Part shown: piece after piece, positions 33,430 to 43,114 of the stretch | Layout: every line of letters starts with the position of its first letter | Numbering within the stretch: the first letter of the stretch is position 1 | DNA from: Chara braunii | Lineage: Eukaryota; Streptophyta; Charophyceae; Charales; Characeae | Assembly: GCA_003427395.1 (NCBI GenBank) | Contig: BFEA01000733.1 | Location: 519,648 to 562,761 of the forward strand | Direction: 5' to 3' | Length of the DNA: 43,114 bases | The notes under the pieces: generated by a model | Database searches by the model: none | What the model saw: the letters and a program-made list of their open reading frames with translations, nothing else | What the model was told of the DNA's origin: nothing | Position numbers and translations under genes: made by a program

Positions 33430-33700
33430 GTTTTTCCTGGAAATATCCAGAGTCATAAATTGTGTTCACGAGGGCGTGTGTCATTCGACTACTCCCCTCC
33501 GCTCCATATACTTTGCGGCATGGGTTCGGATGACTTTTGGAAAGCCCACATCTTCTTTGCAACGTGTCCTCGCTTGACTTCTTGGAAATCCTCCACGGAC
33601 TTTCTGCTTTTTGGAAAGCCTCTGTGTGCTTTGCAATGCGGGATGGAATGGTCTTCCGCGTCGAGTGATTTCTGCAAAGGCCTTCATTTACTTTGCGACT
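33430..33700 (+). repeat. Third, partial copy of the 443-bp repeat of 19.9-20.8 kb
   Basis: Shared phrases in order are ctccatatactttgcg, ttttggaaagcc, ttggaaatcctccacggacttt, ggaaagcctctgtgtgctttgcaatg and gtgatttctgcaaag. It lies directly 5' of copy G. Confidence 0.75.
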
Positions 33701-33858
33701 TGCGATTGGGACTTCGATGTGGGCCTTGCCGACACAAAGTGCGGGACGTGACGACTGGTTGTTCGCCTCACCAGGGGAGATATCATTTGCCAATCTTATT
33801 TACGACGGTCTACACGTCCGTATGTATGTCTATGTGTGCGTGATGTGTAGGGTGCGTA

Positions 33859-34842
33859 ATGTCGTCGGGACCTTCGACAAGCATCAGCATGACTCCCAAG
33901 AAACACATGCGCTTAGCACATCCGTTTTCTCCTTGTGCAAAATCGGTGCGGCACCATGACGGTGAGACGTCGACCGACGGAGCATCCAAGGAGGACTTCG
34001 AAGACGACCCGTGGATTACCGTCGTCCCGTACATGAACCGGCATATCGATGAATGGAACGACAATGATTGGAAGGCGATGGAGCGTGCATGCCCTTGGGC
34101 AAGCCATTACAAGTTTGCGAACATGTTGGAGTTCGGGAGCCTCATTGCACTGCCTGATGGTATCCTCCAACCAAAAATCCTGGACGATAAGCGTAAAACG
34201 ATTCGCTGCCGTAGCAGGTGGAGCAGGAGCAGTCGCCTCAACTGCGAGTACATCACATCTTCACCACGAACTTGGGGAAGTTCGCAGAAGCAAGAGTTGT
34301 TGGACTGCGCTCGTCATTGTTCATTCTTGGAACACTACGCACCTCGCTGCCCAAGGAACTATCCACAAGCTATATCATATTGTTGTGTGCAGTTGACTCA
34401 TGACGGATGTCCTTTCGCCAGAGTGCTATGTGTGGCTTCTTCGAACAAGAGTAGGAAACTTGTCGATGCAGCTGTGCTTGTGTCACGAAACGAAATGATG
34501 TTTCGGGGATCCAAGTTCACGACGGTGATGTCTCGGCCCGATGTAGATGGGCAGTCAGATTTGGTGAGAGCAGGTCAGGTCAGAGTTTTATCATTGTGGC
34601 GTGAGGTGGAAGAGAAAGTGACGGACATACGAGACTCTATAGGGAATTCCTTAGCATGACGAGGACAGTTTGTTACGATGAAATACATGTCCGTGTTTTT
34701 GGATGATGCAATGGTCCACAAACCGCAGTGCCACGTATACGGATCATCTATAAATGCCATGTTCGGCTTCGGTTCAAGACCTCGACCGCGGGAAACCCCA
34801 TACGTCACAAGATCTGGATGCGTTGTCAGACCTCGTGTCTAA
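33859..34842 (+). pseudogene. Copy G of family 3: unrecognised 328-codon gene with a single internal stop
   Basis: From the ATG at 33859 one frame runs 328 codons to a TAA at 34840-34842 and is broken only by a TGA at 34657-34659. Copy F has CGA at that codon, so the stop is most simply a C-to-T change. The protein starts with a basic segment (PKKHMRLAHPFSPC), then an acidic D/E stretch, PYMNRHIDEWNDNDWKAMERACPWASH, YKFANMLEF and LPDGILQPK (about residues 55-110). Then come a basic, Ser/Cys-rich region, DGCPFARVLCVASSNKSRK, VDAAVLVSRNEM, GSKFTTVMSRPDVDG, a helix EVEEKVTDIRDSIGNSLA and a tail with KYMSVF, YGSSINAMFGF and VTRSG. I do not recognise it. Homology to F extends about 100 bp upstream of the ATG. 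Confidence 0.7.
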
Positions 34843-34849
34843 GGGAGAA

Positions 34850-36345
34850 GGAGACTCCCTCATGCGGACAGTAATTAACAAGCGGCGTTATGGCAGGTAC
34901 CCCTCTCCGATTGTGGACTCGTGGTTGAGTGTCAGACTCTACTCTCAAACATCCACACCTGGAAGAAAGGGCCAACAACTAACCAGTGTTTGTTGAGCAT
35001 ATACTGCTACGCCAATATGTTCCGAAAATGACCACAAGGTTCTGTAAGAGTGCTTTTGCCACTCAACAACAACGCCCACCGACTGCTGGGCACTTCGTGA
35101 AGGTTGTCATTTATCCACGACGTCGAAGGCTCCTGGTCACTTCCTCCACTTTCGTACGTGCTGATCGGTGCAAGGGATTGCGAACATGACGTACTATTGG
35201 CCTCCGCTGCAGGTGGTCTAAATCCCAAGGGACATTAGTATCTTAGATGCATCCGATACACGGACCTCGCACGCTGCGGACTTGCGAATATGACGTTCCA
35301 TTTGTGTCCCGGATTCATCCGACTCAACCAACCGGACACGTGCGTGCCCACCCAACGTTAGAGTGGGAACACGCATGAAGAGTTCCCCCGAACAAACCTT
35401 GACCGAGAAACAACCACTGAGATTCCTTCATTGCGACTCAATAACCGGACATCATCGCGTTTTGCGCTTGCACATCTTGGAGGCGTGCAATTTTCCCTAA
35501 CAGTGCTCCGCCTTCGAAACGGACTCGCAGCATCCTCTTTGGCAACTGCCAACGATTGTTTTCAGATTGGATGGCATGAACTGTGGTGCCCATGACCCTT
35601 GCTCGTCTGCGCACGGACCGCTGCCTGGCGAAAAGAGACGTGAGCGGAGGTCCGCCTCTTCGATGTGGGTCTAACGGTGGATTGCGTCAAATCTGCTCTC
35701 ATAGATCCACACCGTGGAGGTGGGCCAGCAATCGACCACTGCTTGCTTGTAAGACATCATATGATGTGCTTATAGAGCCGAGATTCAGGACTGATTGGTG
35801 AGCATCGAGTGCTACGCCAATAAGTTCCTCACGCGGCTGCAAAGTCCCCTAGGATTGTTCATTTTCGGGTCCTCGCATCATGGACTCCCTCCTGATGACT
35901 ACAGTAAACAGCGGCAGTGCAGCACGTCCCCTTCTCCGATATGGATCTTACGTGGAGTGCGAAACTCTGCTCTCAAAGATCTAGACCGGGAAGGAGGGCC
36001 AACAATCAACCACTGCTTGCTAGAAAGTCATCGTGTGATCTGTCCACTAAATCGACATCCAGAACGGTTTGGTGAGCATCTGGTGCTGCGCCAACATCTT
36101 CCGAATACGACCGCAAGGTTCCCTAAGAGTGTTTTTGCCACTCAACAACGCTGACCGCCGACTGTTTGGCACTTCGAGAAGGTTCTCAATTTCCCCCCGA
36201 TTAGGAAGGTTCGTGATCGCTTTCGCCGATTGTACACGTGCGGATCCGTTTTGGCATTGCATACAGGACGTAATGTTAGTCTACGCTGCGGCGGTCTGAA
36301 TCTTACATGATATAAGTGTCTCAGATGCATCCGAAATAAGAATCT
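34850..36345. repeat. Dispersed repeat: two long copies and one partial copy
   Basis: Long copies span about 34855-35260 and 35870-36345. They share cctctccgattgtgga / ccttctccgatatgga, gagggccaacaa, gttgagcat or gtgagcat followed by ctacgccaata / ctgcgccaaca, tttttgccactcaacaac, ccgactg, gcacttcg and a TTCGGAT-type palindrome near the end (35245, 36320). A partial copy lies at about 35640-35860, and a fragment at 21093-21180. No protein signal was found. Confidence 0.8.
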
Positions 36346-36800
36346 GAGACGTTAAAGACGATCCTGTCTTCCCATACCTATGCTGCATCGTTGTTTCGGA
36401 TTCATCCGACTCAACAATCTGTTACATACAAGCGCACCAACCGTTTCAAGAGGAAACATGTATAATATGCATCGTGTTACGCTTGCCGTTCGGTTCATGG
36501 TACGCTGTTCAAGTCAATGTCATGTACTTCTCCGCCCTCTTTGGAGTCGGTGCACTCTCTTGTTGTTTTCGTTGCGTTGCCCTGTATCGAACTCCACAAT
36601 GAGCTAATGCATCTCTGTCGGTTTTTCATTATCAAATTCCAACGACTGTCCTGTCTCTGATTATGGTCAACGTCTGTTCCTCTGATCGCAGGGAAAGATT
36701 GAATGTTTGTCAACATATGCTTCACAGGTGTGCTGCGACGATGGTCGATCAAGACTACCCTCCCAGGCTGGTTTGCCTGCCGTTATGTTTGCGGCGGTAA
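36346..36800. other. No gene seen; possible 5' region of copy E
   Basis: It contains one TTCGGAT-class palindrome (tttcggattcatccgactc near 36396) and unassigned sequence leading into copy E. Promoter elements could not be identified. Confidence 0.35.
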
Positions 36801-39742
36801 TTGGTTGGGAAGGGATTGATTATGGGCGACGAAGTTCAAAGCTGTGTCGACAACACTTCGTCTCGACTAGAGCCATGCACTTACTCTGGAAAACAATCAC
36901 AACACTCATACCCTCAGCATCGACGAAAGAGAACACAGTTGTCCACCAGCACCGCATATTCGTACATAGGTTCTTACGTTGTCGAATACCACATCAACAC
37001 TAGAACCGGGGGCCTGTTTCTTAGTGTCGATAGCACATCCTGAGTCTATTCAGCATGTTCTGAAATGACCGACATTGGGATGTCGCATTCAATAACTGAG
37101 GGGAATCTCGGTGAGTGTAGTTATAGTGGGACGGAGTACGTGTATAGTGTGAACAACTGCACTTCTGTTGCTTCATCCTTTGGGGTTGTCGATGGAGGTG
37201 AGAGGGTTTCCTCATCTACCCCTCCACAGTGTCAAGAGAGTCGAGGAAAATCCACAAATGAAATCACTTAGTACAGTTATTCACCAGATAGTCAGACCTC
37301 GCGCTGTCTGTCCGAAGAAGACCGCCACATATGGTACATTTTGCCGGCGCCTGTGCCCGGTGAAAGAAGACCCTATTCTATGGCAAACAGAGAACCCGCC
37401 AAAAAGACACAACATCGTCGAGCTATGGGCAAGCTGAGGACGCAGTCACTTCAGGCAGTTCGAGGGATGCTCTGTTGTAGGCAGATGTGTTGCGCTGAAT
37501 TGACAGCCGAAGATGTGAGGCCGGTGCGGGAGGCATTCTACTCGAAAAGCTTCACGGAAAGGACGAAGTCGTGGTTGCAAACCATACATGACTTCACGGT
37601 TATGGAAGGTGGTGCTGAGCGGGTCAGGCCTATAGCTTGCAAACGAAAGACGTGCGTGCAGGCATACTGTAACATTCTCGACATTTCTCGTAACACCTTC
37701 TATGTCTACAAAAGGATGTACGATAACGGTGTTGTCGTTAAGGAGCATGGGCACTTAGGTTTGTCTAAACCATCCGAAAAAGTCGTCACAATGCTTGCGC
37801 TGTTGAAATGATCCATCGACGACCACGCCGATAGTATGCCGAATGACATGGTCTGGAAAGACGGAGTTTATCGTCCTTGCAGTAGGATTCCTGCAACATT
37901 CACAAAACGAGCAATTTACGAGTCGTTGCGTTCATATCTTTTGATGTGTCACTCGGAAGTTGTGTCGGAGTCGAGTTTCTACGCTATGTGGAGTAAGCAC
38001 TTCTGGCACATGAATCTAGCTAGCATGTCCAACACATTCACAAAGTGCGCAAAATATATATTCTACAAGCAGTGCATCGCTAAGTCGAACTACGAGAGGG
38101 AACGTAAGAAATCCAAAGATAGGATGCGGAAACATCAAGAGTTGCAAGTCAACCAAAGACTAGACTATACCCGCTGCAAAATGGATTCCATCTTGCGGCA
38201 GTCCGAGTGTCTGTGCATCATTATCGACGACATGGATCAGAAGAAAACTATCATACCGCATATAGGACAGGCTAACTACTCGAAGGACTTGCACCACGAG
38301 AGGATGATGAAGACTTGTCTCACGGTCGTTCTGGTCCATGATCGGGATCCGTCTATATATGTTTACACATATTTCCCTTACTACACACACGGCCCCAGCA
38401 GTACGGCGACGTGCTTAATGCAAACTCTTACGAAGATCCAATCCAGTGGGAAAGGTCTACCACCGGTTCTTCGTATTCAAGCTGACAACTACTTTAAAGA
38501 AAACAAGAATAGATTCATCTGCGCATTGGCAGCACTCCTTGTGAAATTCGGGATTTTCAAAGAAATAGAAATTGGTTTTATGATAGTTGGACACACGCAC
38601 ACAGACGTTGATGCCACTTTTAGTATTTTCTCCAAGAAACTCAAAGACAATGATGCCTACACAATGGATGAGTTATTCGTTTTTCTAGAGCGGTCTCATA
38701 AGACTCCTCCGCGGTGTATTTTTCTTGATAGGATAGCAGACTGGAGAGGTCTTATTTACCCGCATGTTTCAAAGCGCATGACAGGGATTTCGAAGCCTCA
38801 TTTGCTGAAATTCTACATGATAGGTGATAATCCCGCCATGTCCTATAAAGAGTATTGCACATACGCTAAGTGGTTGCCCGAGGATGGTCCTCTTTACGAG
38901 TTCAAACAAACACACAACAGTGGTTACGCTGGTCCACAACAACCTTCCAATCCTCTGTTAGTCCAACCAGCGTTCCTCGACGATTACAAAAACGGCCTGG
39001 AGGGTGTGAAGAGGTTTTTGGAAGTCTATGGAAAAAAAAAAGAAATTGGGATGACTTTCCAAGACGATGAGGTGTGAAGATCACGTCAAACATGCGGGGG
39101 ACATTATCGACAACGGGGTGCCTTCAGCACCCATCACCGAATTCTGGCCAAAGGCCACCCATGTCGTTGAAGAGAGGAGTTCTTGCTCTGATTCGGATGC
39201 ATCCAAATTACAGAGAGAACCTCTGTTCGTGGATCTTCAGAGGGACAAGCCTAAGGCCAGCTTTGATCCTTTCGAAGATGTGCATGTCGACAGTTTTGTC
39301 ATTATGCAACCATTGGACGAGGACATGCATCAAGGAGTGTCTTTTTGGGTTGGCCACGTTCGCAGTGAAGTGGACAAGAACGAAGATTCGCCATGTACAA
39401 CCAATTCAAAGTGGAGTACTGGGTTCCGATTGGAAAAGCAAGCACACAAAGAGATTTGTATGCCGACGCGTGGGAGAAAAAATGGAAAAAAGCTCCAGGG
39501 CACGAGGAAGAGTATCAACATGTCACAACCATTGCGTTTTATTGGATGAGACAAACGAGGACGAATGTCTGCGAGTTGTCCAAAAAGTTCACCACCGGTC
39601 TTGTAATTCCTCTGAAAGTAAGAAAAAATGTAACTCCGGCCCTAGGAAACGGCGTTGGCGCTCAAACACAAAGTGTTTTCCGAGAAGGGAGCGGGCAGGA
39701 GGCTACCTCATCGACAATGTGATGGTTGTCGTTTTTTCGTGA
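36801..39742 (+). pseudogene. Copy E of family 2: DUF7869-like putative transposase
   Basis: One frame carries recognisable sequence from 36801 to about 39060, broken by TGA (37041), TAG (37269) and TGA (37809). At the last, copy D has an Arg codon. Shared blocks with D in order: PVPGERRPY, CCRQMC, VREAFYSKSF, SMPNDMV, YAMWSKHFWH, LCIIIDDMDQKKTIIPH (38211-38261), RIQADN with KENKN (about 38474), VGHTHTDVDATFSIFSKKLKDNDAYTM (38587 onward) and IADWRG. D has FTKCGEC where E has FTKCAKY, so a paired Cys is lost. A run of ten A near 39030 marks a frameshift. The C-terminal BAH-like part then switches frame near 39395 (FWVGHV, then EYWVPIGK, YADAWEKKWK). E ends with its own tail, unlike D. The three acidic motifs are intact. 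The transposase role is inference. Confidence 0.7.
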
Positions 39743-41280
39743 GGAGAACATATTGCCATGCTGGCCTGTGCACAACACGCTTGACTCCATGGAATACATA
39801 GCTTAATGATTTGTGCTCTCTAGGTTGCGCGCTTCAAATCAACAAGAGTTCTTCATCAATTTTCGACATTGAGCGTGGGAAAGTTTGGGTCGTCGTTGCG
39901 TGGCCTCAGGCTTTGGATCCTGACCTTGATGAAACACTTTTATTGTGACTTTTGTCTTTCACATTGTGCAGACTTTCCTTTTTAGACGTACTTCGAAAAC
40001 ATGGATGAGATTTTGGGGTTCATAGAAATTAAAGTGCCTGAACGACTGGCGATCGTCACAAAGGAAGGAGTGTTTCCTTTTTAATATAAGAGAATCTTCA
40101 TGATCATACAGGGAGGACGGACAATGTTTGTCATCATGGTGAGGTTTACTGATCTGAACATTTTCGACATGCGAATATATGAGCGTCGGGGAGATCATTG
40201 GTTGCGAGGAGATTTTGCAAGAGCTTATATAAAAGCTTCATAAGTTCTTTTCGCCTTGAGATGTGTTGTGCTCGGAGCGGGGGGTGACATTGAGGGTTTC
40301 TCGTTTGACATTACACAGTTTGAAGGTCTGCCTCAACCTTCAATCCCGACTCGCATGGTGAACGGTTCGACATGGGAACCGATAGTGAACGCTCTGCGAA
40401 GAGGCTTCTTTTGAAGATTTCAAGTTCAAGACACCTTGGTAACGAGTCTTACGTTTTCAAAGTTCCGGCTGGATGTCGGATTTGTGAATGTTTTCATACT
40501 GTAGGCTTTTCTAGAGATAAATCTCGACATTTCCAAAGTTTTGTGTTCGAATGTCCGATTAGTTGAAATTTTCACACTTTAAAGTACTAAGGGTTTCTGA
40601 TTCATCCTGCGTCCTCGCCTTGCAAACTGTTTGGTTATGTAGAACGTGAGCCTAAGTTTTGCACAGTTTAGTTCACATTTCATGGCGTAGTGGGTGTTCT
40701 TGGTTTGGATAGCCTTGCCAACTCTTTGGTTAATGGAAACATTTGAGGTAACTGTTACGAATTCACAATTTTGGGACCAGATAACTGTTATCAGTTTTTA
40801 CGGCATACTTATCATTTGTCTCGAGAATGGTTGTGTGCCTGCTTGGTGAGATCTTTCGAAACTATTGCAACAGTTATGACTTCATAATATGTAGGTTGGG
40901 TGTCCCGCTCTATTTTTAATTTGTCTTCGCTTTTCAATCTAGTTCTCATGAGTTGTCAATTGACTTCGAAATCTAGTGAGATCTTTCAAAATAATGATAA
41001 GGTCCTTGGTCACTTGAACATCTGATAATCTGTACACAGTTTGATTTGGATGTATCCTACGCATTCGTTTGAGCCTTCTCCAGTGCTCAATCCTCGGATG
41101 ATAATAACTCTACATAATATGTTCCCCACCACTTCACTCCGTACGATGCCCGTTTGTTTTGAGAAATGTTTGGTAAAGTGATGATGTACATGCATCTGCC
41201 ATCTAGTAAAAATTTAAGACTGATGTTTACTACAGTTCTTAAGGGGGTCCCGAGGGTGCACTTTTATTTGTTAACATACA
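39743..41280. other. No gene seen; AT-rich DNA
   Basis: Short frames only. The phrase gatttcaagttcaagacacc and neighbours have no match in the window. One degenerate TTCGGAT-type site lies near 41043 (gatttggatgtatcc). Confidence 0.4.
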
Positions 41281-41460
41281 TCATTTGATCTCGGCGAGGA
41301 CAGTGTTGGAGTGGTGGGCAGCATTGGGTAGGGATGTTACAAGTTCATGGTTACAAGGTCGAACCCAACAAGCAGCAAATGATAACATCTCTACGTAATG
41401 TTGCCCACCACTTCACTCCGTCCGACACCCTTTTGTTTTACGAAATGTCTAGTAAGCTAT
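41098..41460. repeat. Direct and inverted copies of a 45-80 bp sequence, forming a hairpin
   Basis: The stretch gttccccaccacttcactccgt near 41120 recurs as ttgcccaccacttcactccgt near 41400 (direct, about 279 bp apart, with similarity over about 80 bp). An inverted copy, gtgttggagtggtgggcagc to gggatgttac, lies at 41303-41340 and can pair with 41381-41428 across a loop of about 40 bases. Confidence 0.75.
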
Positions 41461-42280
41461 AATTGTTCTTGGAATGATAACATATTGGTTAATTTTCCCT
41501 CGGAGAGTGATCCGAGCTATGATCATAAATTCAACATTTTGATTAAGTGAAGAATATTTAATGAATGATGCGCGGTAGATAACATTACGGATTTTCTCCA
41601 TCCGAATAATAAAATATTTGATTCGGATATATCCCAGTATTACTATAAAAGTTGCCAACTTGTGTACATATGGATATCGAAACATGNGATTCGGATGTAT
41701 CCTAGTCATCCTACTTGTATTCAATTAAACTTAAAAAATGACTTATTCGTGTCCCTCCTATGCACCCTTTAAAGCCTCAACAAAGACCTTTTTCCAGGTC
41801 ACTTATATGCGTCCCTCTTTAGGGGAAACCTTCGATACGCTACGTTCATAATGACTGTCTGAATGTGTGTCAGTTTAGCAAGGATGTATCCGACTTCAGT
41901 AATTAAACTTTTCGTCTTGAAACAAATTAAATGTGTTGAGGATTTATCCGTTGAACAGGGATTCTTATCGTTATGTATTAATGTATAATGAGCATCTTCT
42001 TTCGTCAGCCTTGTATACCTTTCGAGTTTCTCGAACAACAAAGTACTATTTAGAAAATAATGTACTATTTTAACGAATAACATGTTAATGGAAAATCGCA
42101 GTATTTTTGATCTCCTAGCAACAAAATTTCGGGTTTCAAGAAAAGAAAAACGAACCTTCAGATGCTCCGCTATTGTTGAAAGAAAGAAATGGCGGGAAAA
42201 CGAATCCAAAACAGCAAAAAAAATTCGATTTCGGCGGTTGGGTCGAAGTTTTGCGATTTAGGGACTAATTAGTATGATAA
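41461..42280. other. No gene seen; AT-rich DNA with scattered TTCGGAT-type sites
   Basis: Degenerate palindromes lie near 41631 (attcggatatatccc), 41690 (attcggatgtatcc), 41882 and 41941. One undetermined base lies at 41687. The phrase tatgcgtccctc / cgtgtccctcctatgcaccctttaa is repeated near 41749 and 41805. Confidence 0.5.
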
Positions 42281-42344
<64 letters not shown>

Positions 42345-42367
42345 CTCAATCAATCAATCAATCAATC
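42281..42367. repeat. AATC tetranucleotide microsatellite
   Basis: About 20 AATC units with one interruption (aatactcaat near 42341). Further cgatcaatcgat words follow to about 42430. Confidence 0.97.
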
Positions 42368-42430
42368 CGGGATCAACCAATCGATATAGGATCGATTGAT
42401 CGATCAATCGATACTCACCCAATCGATCTT

Positions 42431-43021
42431 GGGTGGTCCTCGTGCGCGCGTCAGATCAGGTTCGTCCTGATTCACATCTGCAGCTCCGATACCACAAATG
42501 ACGCATGCCGTGGGGAGCAGTGCGCAATATACCAAGGACCCACAATATGATTACAAGGACTGAGATGGACAATGCTAGATCAGCGCTGCATCAACAAACA
42601 ATGTACATCCAAGATATACAAGATGGCGCAAATGGCACAGCGGAAGATTTCAAAGAGAAGATCTGATCTGATCTGGACCGACCCGACATCCATCACACAT
42701 CCCACATGGGCGAGAGAGGAGGGACCGCAATCATGGAAGGAAGGTCCCTCCTTCATACACACACATGGGGAGAAACCACGGATGAGAGATGGGGGAGGGA
42801 CAAACGAAAGAGGGAGGAGGCGAGAGAGTAGACCAAGATCGCAATGGCGAAGTCCAAAATAGTCTCTTCCTGAATGTCCAAACAATGTCTGTCTCAGAAA
42901 TGTCGAATCAAATCCTGGGCAGTGCGCCCGTTTCAAACCCCAACCTGAATCCCTACGGATAACCTCACACACTCTCAGACTCAAGGAAGCAGAAGATGAG
43001 AAAGAGGAGGAGGGAGGGAGA

Positions 43022-43026
<5 letters not shown>
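42431..43026. other. No gene seen; purine-rich towards the end
   Basis: Unassigned sequence that becomes rich in gagggagg words before the final GA tract. Small frames on both strands lack recognisable motifs. Confidence 0.4.

Positions 43027-43114
<88 letters not shown>
43027..43114. repeat. GA microsatellite at the window end
   Basis: An uninterrupted GA run continues to the last base, so the end of the window may coincide with an assembly break. Confidence 0.97.

Noticed and set aside
34049-34396. Alternative reading frame across the middle of copy G
   Set aside because: The 33859 frame is continuous for 328 codons with one stop and matches F end to end, so the second frame is a shadow that is conserved only because the nucleotides are.
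41290-41380. tRNA-derived SINE suggested by ggtcgaaccc and a GTGG-like box
   Set aside because: The boxes do not fit the A and B promoter consensus or spacing, and the sequence is explained by the hairpin.

Overview
This is a stretch of nuclear DNA from a eukaryote, made almost entirely of decayed mobile-element genes and the repeats around them. Evidence: GT-AG introns, long TA/GA/AATC microsatellites, nested tandem and foldback repeats, a run of 364 N flanked by microsatellites, and no bacterial-style operons, ribosome binding sites, rRNA or recognisable tRNA. The protein families recall plant or streptophyte-alga genomes rich in Ulp1-bearing elements (a Chara-like alga would fit), but the organism is a low-confidence guess. 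No intact host gene was found.

Three gene families explain nearly all the coding signal. Family 1 has three broken copies: A (1-3092, +, 3' part), B (13259-19071, +, lacking the 5' end) and C (25001-21169, -, lacking the 3' end). Overlapping them suggests one long protein: an N-terminal region, a ParB/Srx-like domain, a lysine-rich middle region, a domain laid out like a beta-class N4/N6 amino-methyltransferase with its signature motifs replaced, a low-complexity linker, and a C48 (Ulp1/SENP-like) cysteine protease. I do not recognise this combination in a eukaryote, and it is the best candidate here for an undescribed system. Family 2 has two copies, D (9441-6284, -) and E (36801-39742, +), of a protein resembling what I recall as the DUF7869 family; its spaced acidic motifs suggest an RNase-H-fold transposase. 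Family 3, an unrecognised protein of about 330 residues, has copies F (6069-5063, -) and G (33859-34842, +). Its last 55 or so residues also occur at the end of D.

Layout: 1-3.1 kb copy A with a 342-bp tandem duplication; 3.1-5.0 kb short repeats and a GA tract; 5.06-9.44 kb F and D; 9.6-12 kb palindrome-bearing repeats and a GATGGCGCA-type minisatellite; 13.26-19.07 kb B; 19.1-21.1 kb repeats including a 443-bp tandem pair; 21.17-25.0 kb C, convergent with B; 25.2-27.35 kb palindrome field with three tandem units of about 375 bp; 27.55-29.0 kb a 556-bp tandem pair and long hairpins; 29.3-31.1 kb microsatellites, the N gap and minisatellites; 32.1-33.0 kb more palindromes; 33.86-39.74 kb G, repeats and E; 39.75-43.1 kb AT-rich DNA ending in AATC and GA microsatellites.

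Most copies are pseudogenes with in-frame stops and frameshifts; where two copies can be compared directly, the stops look like C-to-T changes. A second signal is two classes of short palindrome with the same 7-2-7 design. The GTGCGA class occurs only left of about 21 kb and the TTCGGAT class only right of about 25 kb. All homology statements come from comparing translations by eye; no search was run.
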